From positions 1-55,586 of IMG/VR virus record IMGVR_UViG_3300028177_000007: a stretch of DNA of 55,586 nt. One strand, written 5' to 3'. Each line of letters starts with the position of its first letter. Position 1 is the stretch's first letter. The notes beneath the pieces were generated by a model that was not told the DNA's origin, did not search any database, and saw nothing but the letters and a program-made list of their open reading frames with translations. Below are positions 35,580-44,411 of the stretch, in pieces. Origin of the DNA: a virus. The position numbers and the translations under genes were made by a program.

Positions 35580-35585
35580 CAAGGT

Positions 35586-35948
35586 ATGGCTACTTCATTT
35601 CATTGCTTTAATAGCATGCACCGCGACGAAGCGGATACCCGCGTTAAGGAAGGCGACGTTGTCGTCTACAACATGGGTCTTGCTATTCGCGAAATAGACG
35701 AACTGGGACATGTTGTTCCTATCGGACATTTCGGTTGCGTCTCAGAAAGCAATCCGATCTTAGACAAATTGGTCGAAGCTGGACTTTTAAATCTTATTAG
35801 TGGCGGCTCTCCGAAAAAATCTTCCTCCAAGAAAAAGACACCTCCTGCCGCGTCAACTAAAGGTACTGGATACAACCCTGATGCCAGAGATGGCGATGGT
35901 GACGGTCTTGTACAGGACGGCACAGAGTGGGAACGAGAAGCAGAGTGA
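35586..35948 (+). CDS. Small protein carrying the calcium-loop-like element
   Basis: 120 aa. The first 75 residues are a compact beta-rich domain of unknown kind. Then comes a Lys/Ser/Thr/Pro linker, and the chain ends with D-G-D-G-D-G-L-V-Q-D-G-T (residues 102-113) followed by a charged tail. The final element is the same type found in three giant proteins of the opposite arm, here on a small right-arm protein just before the sheath gene. Function unknown; the shared tail suggests that it meets the same partner as the large proteins. Confidence 0.72.
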   Translation: MATSFHCFNSMHRDEADTRVKEGDVVVYNMGLAIREIDELGHVVPIGHFGCVSESNPILDKLVEAGLLNLISGGSPKKSSSKKKTPPAASTKGTGYNPDARDGDGDGLVQDGTEWEREAE

Positions 35949-35996
35949 GTACATACTGTAAAAGTCTCACTAGAGAAAGCTTCTAGTCTGATAATC

Positions 35997-36002
35997 TATA
36001 AT
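35997..36002 (+). promoter_or_regulatory. TATAAT box in the gap before the tail sheath gene
   Basis: The 144-base gap before the sheath contains a perfect TATAAT, preceded by an overlapping TAATCT with TG extension. The -35 is weak. A leader of about 80 bases would follow. A separate promoter for highly used sheath and tube proteins is sensible. An earlier TACTGT at 35954 is an alternative. Confidence 0.45.
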
Positions 36003-36092
36003 CAACAGTTACACGGATACACGGAAGCGTTTTGTAGAATAAACAAGGCGGCTCCGATGTCCGGAAGCTCCAATTAGGAACGGGAAGGTCTT

Positions 36093-37583
36093 ATGCCCGG
36101 AGTAGTCATTACCACAGCAGTTAGAACGGGTCCATCGGCTGACACAGTTCGCGATTCGTCGCAAGCATTTTTTGTCGGTCTAGCTCTGCGAGGGCCTGAG
36201 GAAAAGGCCACGCTGGTCACCAGTATTGCTGATTTCGAAGCACAATATGGTGGATACCAGTCTTACGCATATTTGCACCCCACCATAGAAACATTCTTTG
36301 AAGAGGGCGGCACCCAGTGTTACGTCGTTCGCGTTGTCGGCCCGTCAGCCACAGAGGGCAAACATAAGCTCCTCGATAGCTCTTCGGGCGACTCGATGCA
36401 GCTGACGGCTGTAGGACCGGGCGACTGGTCCGCAAACATGACCTTCACCGTTGAGGCAGGAACTGTCGCTAGTAGCGTCATTCTTAAGCTTCTCTACTAC
36501 AACGTTCAGGTGTTCACATCGGGCAACTGCACCACAGTGGATCAGGTTATCGGCAAGATTAACGGAAGCGCAGTCGCGTCGAAGTATGTGACGGCTTCAA
36601 GTTTGGGTTCCAACCTTCCTGCCGCTCTGGCCTCTACGGCACTGACCTATTCGGATCAGCCCACTGGCGGCACTACGGCTTCCGACGATGACCGTTCAAA
36701 CATCACAACTGCGATTCACACGGCAGCGTTGACCAAGTTCAACCATGCTTACGGCACGGGATGTGTGGCAAACCCAGAGTCCTCGGCAACGGCGACTTAT
36801 CAGGGTCTCATCCTCCACGCCAATACTTACAACCGGATTGCCATCTTGCATCCGGCAGCCTCACAGACGGTTGCTCAGGCTGAAACATGGGGTGAGACAA
36901 TTACGGCGAGTGAAACCAACACGGAACATGCCGCTGGCTACTTCCCTTGGATCAACGTCCCCACCTCAACAGCAGGCGTAACTCGCTTGATCCCACCGGA
37001 TGGTTATGTGGCAGCGACACGCTCGCGGGCACACAATCAGGTTGGACCACAGCAAGCAGGTGCAGGAATCATTTCAAACGCCCGCTGGGTAGTTTCCCCA
37101 GAGCTGGAAGTTGATCAGATCTCTGGTGACGCCCTAGACGTGGCTCTAGTGAATGCACTAAGAGTGATCAATAGCTCGCTTCGAGTTTATGGAGCCCGCT
37201 CTTTGTCAGGAGACACCACAAACTTCCGCTACATCACCGGTCAGGATACGGTCAACGGTGTAGTGACAGAAGCGAATGTGGCTCTAGAGGATTTGATCTT
37301 CGCGGTAATCAACGGTCGGAACGACATCTTCACAGCGGTCGAAGGCAAGCTCATCGGAATCTTGGAGCCCCTCCGCCAAAGCGGAGCGCTGTACGAAGCT
37401 TTCGATGCAAAAGGTAAGCGAATTGACAAGGGTTACACGGTTCAGTGTGACGCAGCTATCAATCCGGTTACACAACTTGCGGATGGGCTTGTCAAAGCCA
37501 AGGTCGGCCTTCGGGTATCGAGCGTGGGCGACAAGATCGAAGTAGACATCGTCAAATCCAACCTCACAAACTCAGTGGTATAG
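36093..37583 (+). CDS. Contractile tail sheath protein
   Basis: 496 aa. It has GGGAAGG five bases upstream. The N-terminus (M-P-G-V-V-I-T-T-A-V-R) and a domain with G-G-T-Q-C-Y-V-V-R-V-V-G are characteristic of tail sheaths of the P2/T4/Mu lineage. The C-terminus (residues 390-496) contains G-L-R-V-S and the strand pattern of the sheath C-terminal domain. It surrounds the tube and contracts on infection, so the phage is a myovirus. It is preceded by a probable promoter and followed after 13 bases by the tube gene. Confidence 0.93.
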   Translation: MPGVVITTAVRTGPSADTVRDSSQAFFVGLALRGPEEKATLVTSIADFEAQYGGYQSYAYLHPTIETFFEEGGTQCYVVRVVGPSATEGKHKLLDSSSGDSMQLTAVGPGDWSANMTFTVEAGTVASSVILKLLYYNVQVFTSGNCTTVDQVIGKINGSAVASKYVTASSLGSNLPAALASTALTYSDQPTGGTTASDDDRSNITTAIHTAALTKFNHAYGTGCVANPESSATATYQGLILHANTYNRIAILHPAASQTVAQAETWGETITASETNTEHAAGYFPWINVPTSTAGVTRLIPPDGYVAATRSRAHNQVGPQQAGAGIISNARWVVSPELEVDQISGDALDVALVNALRVINSSLRVYGARSLSGDTTNFRYITGQDTVNGVVTEANVALEDLIFAVINGRNDIFTAVEGKLIGILEPLRQSGALYEAFDAKGKRIDKGYTVQCDAAINPVTQLADGLVKAKVGLRVSSVGDKIEVDIVKSNLTNSVV

Positions 37584-37596
37584 GGAGGGCTAACTA

Positions 37597-38073
37597 ATGG
37601 CCAAAATTTCACAGCGACAAGTACTCGGACTGATTGAACCGAAAAACGTAACTCACCCCAAGTGGGAAGGGTTTAAGTTTGCTCAGGTCTCTGGTGGTGA
37701 AATCACGGCTGCTGTCGAGAGGATCTATGAAGGCGGCGACAAGTTCCCGAAGGTTCTATGTGCGCCCTACGAGATCGGCGACATCACCCTGACCGCCCAT
37801 TACGATGATGATCTGACTGAATCAGACTCCGGAGCGGGTATCGCCCTCAAAATCAATCAACTTAGAACGCTTGTGGGTAGTTCGTATTACGACATCCGCA
37901 TTCAAACTTACGATTGCGATATTAACGTCAAGAATCTTGACAGGCACTACGGCAACGCTCTATTGGTGGGACTTACCGAAGCCGAAGGTGATGCATCTTC
38001 AGGCGCCCCCGCCACTTTTGCGCTCACTTTCGCAGTGCAGGGTATTGCCGGAGGCGGCACAACCCCCGACTGA
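37597..38073 (+). CDS. Tail tube protein
   Basis: 158 aa, directly after the sheath. The sequence fits the tube fold: beta strands with I-G-D-I-T-L-T-A-H-Y-D-D-D, then a T-Y-D-C-D-I-N-V motif and a C-terminal E-A-E-G-D-A-S-S-G, common in tube proteins of this type. It forms the inner channel. It is followed by a GC-rich hairpin, which fits high expression relative to the next gene. Confidence 0.85.
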   Translation: MAKISQRQVLGLIEPKNVTHPKWEGFKFAQVSGGEITAAVERIYEGGDKFPKVLCAPYEIGDITLTAHYDDDLTESDSGAGIALKINQLRTLVGSSYYDIRIQTYDCDINVKNLDRHYGNALLVGLTEAEGDASSGAPATFALTFAVQGIAGGGTTPD

Positions 38074-38078
38074 GTAAG

Positions 38079-38099
38079 TCCTCCCCTACACGGGGGGAA
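38079..38099 (+). terminator. GC-rich hairpin after tail tube gene
   Basis: Arms 38079-38086 and 38092-38099 pair over 8 positions with one mismatch and one wobble around a five-base loop. There is no T tract, so it is likely an attenuator or mRNA end protector. It lies just before a promoter-like sequence. Confidence 0.35.
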
Positions 38100-38104
38100 T
38101 AGCG

Positions 38105-38113
38105 TGATACTGT
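38105..38113 (+). promoter_or_regulatory. Extended -10 for a probably leaderless tail chaperone gene
   Basis: TGATACTGT has TG-n plus TACTGT, ending 7 bases before the ATG at 38121. No ribosome-binding site precedes that ATG. A transcript starting at or next to the ATG would be leaderless, as often seen in actinobacteria. The inference rests on spacing alone. Confidence 0.4.
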
Positions 38114-38120
38114 ACGCCTT

Positions 38121-38678
38121 ATGAGCGACGCATTATATGACGAAGCATCTGAGGCTAAAACCTCAGACTCAAAATCCACCGCCAAGAAAACCAAGGAAGA
38201 CTCTGCGGGGGTTATTGGGGGTGTTTTACCGATTGAAGAGACAGTTCTTGACCGCCTGAAGGCTGTTGTCTCTGCCAAAGTAGAACGCACCGTTGTTCTA
38301 TTAGAGGTTCCTGATCGTCCGGGCGTTCATTTGAGAATCAGCCCAAACATCACACAAGCCCAAATGAAGGCTTGGCGTAAAAACGCAGGCGAAGAATCAA
38401 AGAATGGTCTCGACCCGATCAAATTCGCTTGCCAAGTAGTTGGCCAAACATGCGTCGGCATCAGCATGGACGGAGAAGAGGCGTTCGATGAAGCTGGCAA
38501 TGCGCTCAACTTTGCAGCGCCTGAGATTTTAGAAATGACTAGTGCCACGAGGCCAGTACCAGACGCAGTTAGAAACTTCTTTGGTACGGACCCACATGTG
38601 GAGGGGGCAGCATTGGCAGTACTTGAAGCCGCTGGCTATGGTGACACCGTTGATGTTTTAGAGGACCCTACGAACTAG
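38121..38678 (+). CDS. Tail assembly chaperone, short form (lambda G-like)
   Basis: 185 aa. It lies between tube and tape measure, where the two-product chaperone locus sits in nearly all long-tailed phages. The N-terminus is a charged linker. The middle (V-V-L-L-E-V-P-D-R-P-G-V) starts the folded part. The chaperone binds the tape measure while tube and sheath polymerise. The frame stops at TAG 38676, but the -1 frame stays open past it. No ribosome-binding site is visible. Confidence 0.8.
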   Translation: MSDALYDEASEAKTSDSKSTAKKTKEDSAGVIGGVLPIEETVLDRLKAVVSAKVERTVVLLEVPDRPGVHLRISPNITQAQMKAWRKNAGEESKNGLDPIKFACQVVGQTCVGISMDGEEAFDEAGNALNFAAPEILEMTSATRPVPDAVRNFFGTDPHVEGAALAVLEAAGYGDTVDVLEDPTN

Positions 38679-38869
38679 CCTTCGATGCTCTTGTAGAGCA
38701 AAGTGCGATAGTTAATGCTGCGCGCCTCTCCGAAGTCTTTCATACTAGTCCTTTACAACTACTAGATTGTAGTGATGAGGAATGGCTGATTTTGATGGCC
38801 TGTGCTAAAGTTGTAGAGAACGATCGTGAGAAAATGGAGCGTGAACGGGAGCTAGAAAAAGGCTCTTAG
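38121..38869 (+). CDS. Tail assembly chaperone, frameshifted fusion (GT-like)
   Basis: Predicted product of a -1 ribosomal frameshift at the end of the short form. The -1 frame adds 66 residues (Y-E-L-A-F-D-A-L at the junction) and ends at TAG 38867. The extension is Leu/Glu-rich helix and has no start codon or ribosome-binding site of its own. Total about 249 aa. Such a fusion is made at a low ratio and links the chaperone to the tape measure and tube. The fusion is inferred from frame continuity and gene order. Confidence 0.7.
38663..38669 (+). other. Candidate -1 frameshift heptamer
   Basis: G-GAC-CCT (GGACCCT) spans the last possible shift point before the zero-frame stop. After a one-base slip the codons are GGA-CCC, then TAC. 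The A-site pairing stays good (CCT to CCC); the P-site is less ideal. No better heptamer exists between the -1 frame stop at 38651 and the zero-frame TAG. Confidence 0.5.
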
Positions 38870-38909
38870 CGCTACCTTTTGGCCCAGTTGAGTTAAGGGT
38901 GGCAAGCAT

Positions 38910-41900
38910 ATGGCCGCAGAAACCGAACTTAAGATTCAGGTTGATGTTGACGGCACCCGTAAACTCGACAAGTTAGAGCGAAAAATACGTTCACTGGAAC
39001 GTACTGTTGACCGTTTAGGAACACGCTCTACTCGTGTTTTCAAAAACTACGGCTCCCAAATGGACAATACTTTGGGCAAGTCGACGGGTAAATGGAAAAA
39101 GCATTTCGACGATCTTGATTCTTTAATCAAGAAGTTTGGTACTGCCACTCTTGGTGGACTGAAGCTCGCCATGAAAGCCGCTGGAGCAGAAATGGCTTTG
39201 ATGGCTATTTCGATGGTGTCACTTCATGGCCTATTTAAAATAGGTCAAGGGCTTGTTAAAACGTATACAGGCTTATTGAATGTTCTGGGCGGCGCTGCCG
39301 CTGGTGCGACTCTGGCATTAGCTGGTACCGCAGCAGCTCTTCGTGAACAGAATGCCGCCATGTTTGCCTTTAGGGGCAACGCAATGGGGGGATATGACGG
39401 TTTTGTTACTGGATTGAACAAGGTTCGCGTAGTGATGCGTGGCCTTCATCGTGATGAGGTCATGGCCGCTGCTGGAGCTGCAAATTTGGAAGCAGCCTAT
39501 GCCGCAGTGTCTAGAAGATCAACTTTCACCCAAGGGTCCCAAGGCATGCTTCGCGAGTTAATGGACTTTGCTGCCGCTGGTGGGGACATGAAAAAAGGAA
39601 TGTCATCAGCAGGTGAGTTGATCGCATCAATACAATCGGGCAAAGGCAATTGGCGGGAACAGGCCAAATCCATGGGGGAACCCATGAAGAAAGCTATGAA
39701 AGATTTGGGTATTACTTCCCGCCAACAACTACAGACAGCCTTGTCAGACGGATCGTTGGCCGCTGCAGGTGGCGTAGCGGGCCAGTGGGCCGCTGTTAGC
39801 GGCACTCTCATTGGTCAATTTAAGGCAGCTTTTACGGGGATCAGAGCAGATTTTGCTGACCTAGGTCAATCGCTTCTAGCACCACTTAAGGTGCGCTTAC
39901 AAGAAGTTGTGAGAATATTCCGTGACGGCATGTCTAGAGTGTGGCTACCCCTTATCCAATTCGGTCAGGGTCCTTTCCTGAGTTCCATAACTGGTTTCGC
40001 AGAAAAAACTACGGACATGTTCGTCTCTCTAGTTCGTCGTGGACCAGAAGTCGAAGGCGTGTTCGGAAGAATCGCTGATCGTTGGAAAGGTTTTGTTGAC
40101 GGCTGGAACAACGTCTTGGATCGGTTGCGTCCCCTCATTGACGGAGCCAAAGTTCTCGAAGGCATGTTCGGAAACATGTTCGGAGCAATAGGCACCTACA
40201 TAAGAGAGTCCTTCGGCACCTTCAATGAGATGCTGCAGGAAAATGAACCCGCAGTTCGAGCATTCGGTACACGCCTAGGCGAACTATTTGCTGCGTTTGG
40301 TAATTTCCAAAACGAATTAAAAGCGCTCTTCTTTGAAGCCTTACCGTTCATAAACAGAATTTTGTCTGGTGTTAAAAGTATCGTAGATATGTTGACCAAC
40401 GTTATTCGTGGGGGTCGCGGAATGCTCGGTGCCGTCGGAGACGGTGCTGGCGCTTACGGACTGTTGGCAGCTGCAATGGTGATTTTGAGCAAGCTCAAGA
40501 ATTGGGCTGGCGGCTTCTTGTTTATGAAACAAACACAAACAATGAATGTAAATGCCGGTCAAGTGAATATAGCCGGAGGAGGGGCTGGCGCTACTGGAGT
40601 TACCGGAGGCGGGCAACTCAATGCGGGCCAACGAGCACAGATGGATGCCCGGGGTATGAAATCTATGAGTTTCCGCCAACGAGTGATGTCGGAGCAGCAA
40701 GCCATGAACGCTTCTGGAAAGCCGGGCACGATGTGGCAACGAGGTATCGGTTCTCGTCTGCGTGCCGCTCGACAGCCAAGCGAAGCTTTCCGTGGAAAAG
40801 TCGCTGGCAGTATGGGTGCAAGGGTTGGCCTTGGTATGGGGCTGGGGATGCTTTCACAGCATGTAGGTTCAGAGTCTCAAGGCGTAATGGCATTAGGTGG
40901 CGCGGCTGCATTTATGAGCCCTCAAATTGGTTTAGGTATCGCCGGACTTGGTTTGGCTGCCACCAGCCAAAATAAAACACATGCCGCATTGGGTGGCGCC
41001 GCAGGCGGTGCCGCTATTGGCATGTACGCAGGCCCGTGGGGTGCCTTGGGTGGTGCCATAGTCGGAGGCGCCTATGGATGGTTGACTGCCGGAGCTAGAA
41101 AAGCAGCTGCTGAGAGAGGGCTGGCCCAAGCAGCCGGTGCCGCTATCTCCGACGCGATGATAGGAGCCATAGCGTCTCAACTCGGAGTCAATTACGAAGG
41201 TATAGGCACAGCTGCCCTAACAACTTCGGCAGTTCGAAAAACTATACAGGATGGTCCAGTAGGACAGTATTCAAGCGACCTTCTGTCTGCAGTTTCCAGA
41301 CAAGACCAAGGGGAGATGGCAAATGTTTTACAGCGGCTAAAGAATGATCCCGCGTTTTATGGGATGATTCCTGACAACATTCAACCGGAACACTATTCGG
41401 CTGTTGTCAGTGCTTTGGCTACCAGAATGTTCAAAGACATGCATCAAATCGACCGCATAATTATGAATACCGAAACAAACATAACCAGCTTAGGTGAATC
41501 GTTCAACATGGGCGAAGAAGCAATTCTGGCTATGGCTGGTGCCACCGACACTGAACTTTATAGCGCTACCGCCGGATGGGGCGCTTTGGCGATCTCTCTA
41601 TCTGGGGCGTTGGTAAACGACACAAGAGAACTATCGGCAGCTGCGGCAGATCGCAGAGTTGCAATACAACAAGGTATGCGAGATGCCATCGAAAGAATCG
41701 ACGCTCCGCACACACTTGACGAAGCATCTCAAAACATTAGAAACATTCTCAAAAAGGAAGGTCCCCTTTCTGACGACGATCAGAAAACTGTACTAACCGA
41801 ATTTGGAAACGTTTTTACAGCTATGACAACGCTCACCGGATCTGAAACCGCTGGTGCACGGTCGATGCAAAACCTGTTTGGTGCCGGTGGTCAAATCTTC

Positions 41901-42689
41901 GGACAGGGCCAAATGCTCGAAGGAATGGAGCATGTGTTTCGTAGCATCTCAGGTATCGGGGGTGCTCTCTTCGGCAATGATCGAAGTGTCGCATTACAAA
42001 AATTTGATGCTGCTGAAGTCCTGCACAGTTCAATCCTCGGAGCTGGAGTCAAGGGTTCAAGCCTGTCGAGTATTTATCAACAGCTTGGAGACATGACGGG
42101 TATCGAGAGTTCCGGGATGCTTGAGAGAGATTTTTATCGAGACACAACCACTGGGGAATTCCTTACAAGCGGCGCCCTAATGGCCAAACTGGCGAATCTT
42201 GGCATCAATGTAGACCTACTCCAAATGACTCCACAAGAACTGATGGCTCCCCAAGACAAGTTCGAAGGTGCTGTCGGAGAATTCAGTAGTTCTGTAAGTG
42301 ATCTAATTACTTCAATTGATATTTGGAGACAAACCAGCGATACTGCTACACCGCGTCGTGGCGTGGTCGCCATGCGTGGTCGCCTACAAGGAGGCTTAGG
42401 TTCAAGCAACTCTGACCATCTTTACGGTGGGGCCTTTGACATGTCCGGCAGCGGCTTAGGGTCAGTAATGACCAGCATTCGCAATAGTGGCGGCTACGCC
42501 GACATGCACGGCTCGGGAAGAACACGGCACCTACACGGCGTACCTCCCACTGCCCAATCTGGGGGCGGGGAGAGTAACAACTACACAATCAACGTTGTGG
42601 GTGGGGATAACGCATCCCCAGCGGAAATCGCGGATCAGGTGATGGATCGTATCGACCGTCGCTCGGTCGACAGTTACGAGAGGGCCTGA
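38910..42689 (+). CDS. Tape measure protein with M15-peptidase-like C-terminus
   Basis: 1259 aa. It sets tail length; at about 0.15 nm per residue this predicts a tail of up to about 190 nm. The N-terminus is heptad-rich (L-E-R-K-I-R-S-L-E-R), and the middle has long helices and Gly/Ala-rich hydrophobic stretches likely to cross the host membrane on ejection. Near the C-terminus S-D-H-L-Y-G-G-A-F-D and R-H-L-H-G match the zinc ligands of the M15 D-Ala-D-Ala peptidase-like fold (His, Asp, His), as seen in tape measures of actinobacterial phages, where it is thought to loosen peptidoglycan. Confidence 0.93.
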   Translation: MAAETELKIQVDVDGTRKLDKLERKIRSLERTVDRLGTRSTRVFKNYGSQMDNTLGKSTGKWKKHFDDLDSLIKKFGTATLGGLKLAMKAAGAEMALMAISMVSLHGLFKIGQGLVKTYTGLLNVLGGAAAGATLALAGTAAALREQNAAMFAFRGNAMGGYDGFVTGLNKVRVVMRGLHRDEVMAAAGAANLEAAYAAVSRRSTFTQGSQGMLRELMDFAAAGGDMKKGMSSAGELIASIQSGKGNWREQAKSMGEPMKKAMKDLGITSRQQLQTALSDGSLAAAGGVAGQWAAVSGTLIGQFKAAFTGIRADFADLGQSLLAPLKVRLQEVVRIFRDGMSRVWLPLIQFGQGPFLSSITGFAEKTTDMFVSLVRRGPEVEGVFGRIADRWKGFVDGWNNVLDRLRPLIDGAKVLEGMFGNMFGAIGTYIRESFGTFNEMLQENEPAVRAFGTRLGELFAAFGNFQNELKALFFEALPFINRILSGVKSIVDMLTNVIRGGRGMLGAVGDGAGAYGLLAAAMVILSKLKNWAGGFLFMKQTQTMNVNAGQVNIAGGGAGATGVTGGGQLNAGQRAQMDARGMKSMSFRQRVMSEQQAMNASGKPGTMWQRGIGSRLRAARQPSEAFRGKVAGSMGARVGLGMGLGMLSQHVGSESQGVMALGGAAAFMSPQIGLGIAGLGLAATSQNKTHAALGGAAGGAAIGMYAGPWGALGGAIVGGAYGWLTAGARKAAAERGLAQAAGAAISDAMIGAIASQLGVNYEGIGTAALTTSAVRKTIQDGPVGQYSSDLLSAVSRQDQGEMANVLQRLKNDPAFYGMIPDNIQPEHYSAVVSALATRMFKDMHQIDRIIMNTETNITSLGESFNMGEEAILAMAGATDTELYSATAGWGALAISLSGALVNDTRELSAAAADRRVAIQQGMRDAIERIDAPHTLDEASQNIRNILKKEGPLSDDDQKTVLTEFGNVFTAMTTLTGSETAGARSMQNLFGAGGQIFGQGQMLEGMEHVFRSISGIGGALFGNDRSVALQKFDAAEVLHSSILGAGVKGSSLSSIYQQLGDMTGIESSGMLERDFYRDTTTGEFLTSGALMAKLANLGINVDLLQMTPQELMAPQDKFEGAVGEFSSSVSDLITSIDIWRQTSDTATPRRGVVAMRGRLQGGLGSSNSDHLYGGAFDMSGSGLGSVMTSIRNSGGYADMHGSGRTRHLHGVPPTAQSGGGESNNYTINVVGGDNASPAEIADQVMDRIDRRSVDSYERA

Positions 42690-42690
42690 C

Positions 42691-44409
42691 ATGGGTAATT
42701 TTCATTATGGCGATGATTGGCCACAGCGACATGGCATTTTGTATTTTGAACCCGAAGACGAAGCGCTCACTATGAGAGCATGGGACCATTTTGATATACA
42801 CATTGGTGCTTTAGAGCAAGACCAATCCTCTGAGGCGGATTGGTTGCAGGTGCCTGATTGGCTTCCCGGCTCAGGGAATATAACTTATCGACGTGTCGAC
42901 TTTTACGGCATAACCTTCACCGACGCCCACACCGGCTATGGGCGGATGCTGTGGGTTAAAGATGATTCAGGACACAACGGCACAGAAGAGATGTGTGTTT
43001 TTTATTATGCCGTAAAGACTGAACGACACTTCTGGCAAGGGTCTGACACAATCAACTTCCATCAATATTCGTCGGGTGGGTACAAAGACTTTAAAGCTAA
43101 AGACTATACCCGGTTCCAGCGTTGGCGGCAATCGAGCGGACGCCCAACTGTCACCATTGTTGGCGATGGTAGCTTCAAAAGGAAAACTTGGTTCGGACCA
43201 GAAGGAACGACACGAGAAAACCCCACCCTTGGTACTTCTCACGGGAACTCTGCCAATCTTGGCACATGGGATGCACAGAGAGCAGACCCACTTCATCTCG
43301 GTAGTGGGGCATTAAATATGGCAACTAGTGCCGAGGCGACTCAAGCAAGAAGTACATTTATGGAAGCCCACGGCGATCCGTCGCGATGGCAAGGAACATT
43401 TTCAAAACAGCGCGATCTAATGGAAGGGATCGAAGGAACGGTTGTAGCATCGCACATTGGCGCGATGAACGGTGGCCCGTCGGGTATTGGGGCCAATATT
43501 GACATGTTCGTTCATAATGCGTTAATAGAAGCAGGTTACAACCAGTCCCAAATCACATGGTTTCGCAACGGGGGTGTGACTAATCCTCTCACCGATGGGG
43601 AAGAACATTTCTCAATCTCCCGGGTAAATACCCCAACCCCTGCGGCGGGCAATCAGTCAGGAAATAATAAAACTGCTGTAAAAACAACACCGCCTACGCC
43701 AGCCGTGTCAAAACTTATTGTTCGCGCCCCAATTGGTTACACCAAACCAGCCGACAAAGTAGGCGAAAAACCCTATATTCAACAAGTTGGTACATTTTCA
43801 GACGACCCACATACATACCATTTTAGAAATATTCCAAACACTGTTAGTTATCAAGGCTTAGGTTCTCGCTGGGTTGAAATACCCCGTAAGGGAGATTTTC
43901 CAATAGTTGAGTGGTCAGATTGGGCGTTGATGAAGGTTTCATTCGATTTTCTGGTTGCTCATACCACGTTGGACGGTAACGAGGGTCAGGGTGATGGTCT
44001 TTACAAAGACATATCGTGGGATTTGGATCAGCTTCGTCAGATGGCACAACGACCGCTACCTGTTTCGATTTTTGGAATGGATCAATTATTTGCGATTCAA
44101 ATGAAACGAGCTCAAACGACGGGTCGAGCTATGCAATTTGTTATAGCCAATTTCACCGTTAAGTCTGCTCGTAGGGTGGTTGGTGAAGGCGACAAAGAAA
44201 TCGCTGCCGCTCAATGTTCTATGACTTTGCAAGAAATCCCTATCGAAAAAATGAGAGTTGTAGAAATGTCTATGCCTCCCATGTCAGGCCCACAGGTTCC
44301 GGGAGAGCCTGAACCAGAACCGTCGTCTAGTCCACAACTGCCAAGCACTCTCCCCGGTGTGGAGATGGCCCCTAAGGATCAAAATCTGATGAATGGACCA
44401 GTTAGGTAG
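42691..44409 (+). CDS. Baseplate or tail-tip protein of unknown family
   Basis: 572 aa, starting 1 base after the tape-measure stop. The N-terminal half is Trp/Tyr/His-rich with beta character (D-F-Y-G-I-T-F). The centre (residues 340-350) is a Thr/Pro linker. The C-terminal part (from W-V-E-I-P-R-K-G-D-F-P) contains strands and a helix and resembles the domain of baseplate proteins that surround the hub. By position it is gp53- or LysM-like baseplate protein; the sequence is not decisive. It is closely followed by the hub. Confidence 0.6.
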   Translation: MGNFHYGDDWPQRHGILYFEPEDEALTMRAWDHFDIHIGALEQDQSSEADWLQVPDWLPGSGNITYRRVDFYGITFTDAHTGYGRMLWVKDDSGHNGTEEMCVFYYAVKTERHFWQGSDTINFHQYSSGGYKDFKAKDYTRFQRWRQSSGRPTVTIVGDGSFKRKTWFGPEGTTRENPTLGTSHGNSANLGTWDAQRADPLHLGSGALNMATSAEATQARSTFMEAHGDPSRWQGTFSKQRDLMEGIEGTVVASHIGAMNGGPSGIGANIDMFVHNALIEAGYNQSQITWFRNGGVTNPLTDGEEHFSISRVNTPTPAAGNQSGNNKTAVKTTPPTPAVSKLIVRAPIGYTKPADKVGEKPYIQQVGTFSDDPHTYHFRNIPNTVSYQGLGSRWVEIPRKGDFPIVEWSDWALMKVSFDFLVAHTTLDGNEGQGDGLYKDISWDLDQLRQMAQRPLPVSIFGMDQLFAIQMKRAQTTGRAMQFVIANFTVKSARRVVGEGDKEIAAAQCSMTLQEIPIEKMRVVEMSMPPMSGPQVPGEPEPEPSSSPQLPSTLPGVEMAPKDQNLMNGPVR

Positions 44410-44411
44410 CG

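Noticed and set aside
35949-36092. tRNA or attachment site in the gap before the sheath
   Set aside because: No cloverleaf or CCA-like end is visible; the gap is explained by promoter and leader.
38651-38669. GTTTTAG as an alternative slippery site
   Set aside because: It does not fit the X-XXY-YYZ phase in the zero frame; GGACCCT is in the right phase.
40502-40975. 157-codon plus-strand frame inside the tape measure
   Set aside because: It is out of frame with a clear long gene, has no start signal, and its amino-acid composition is unnatural.
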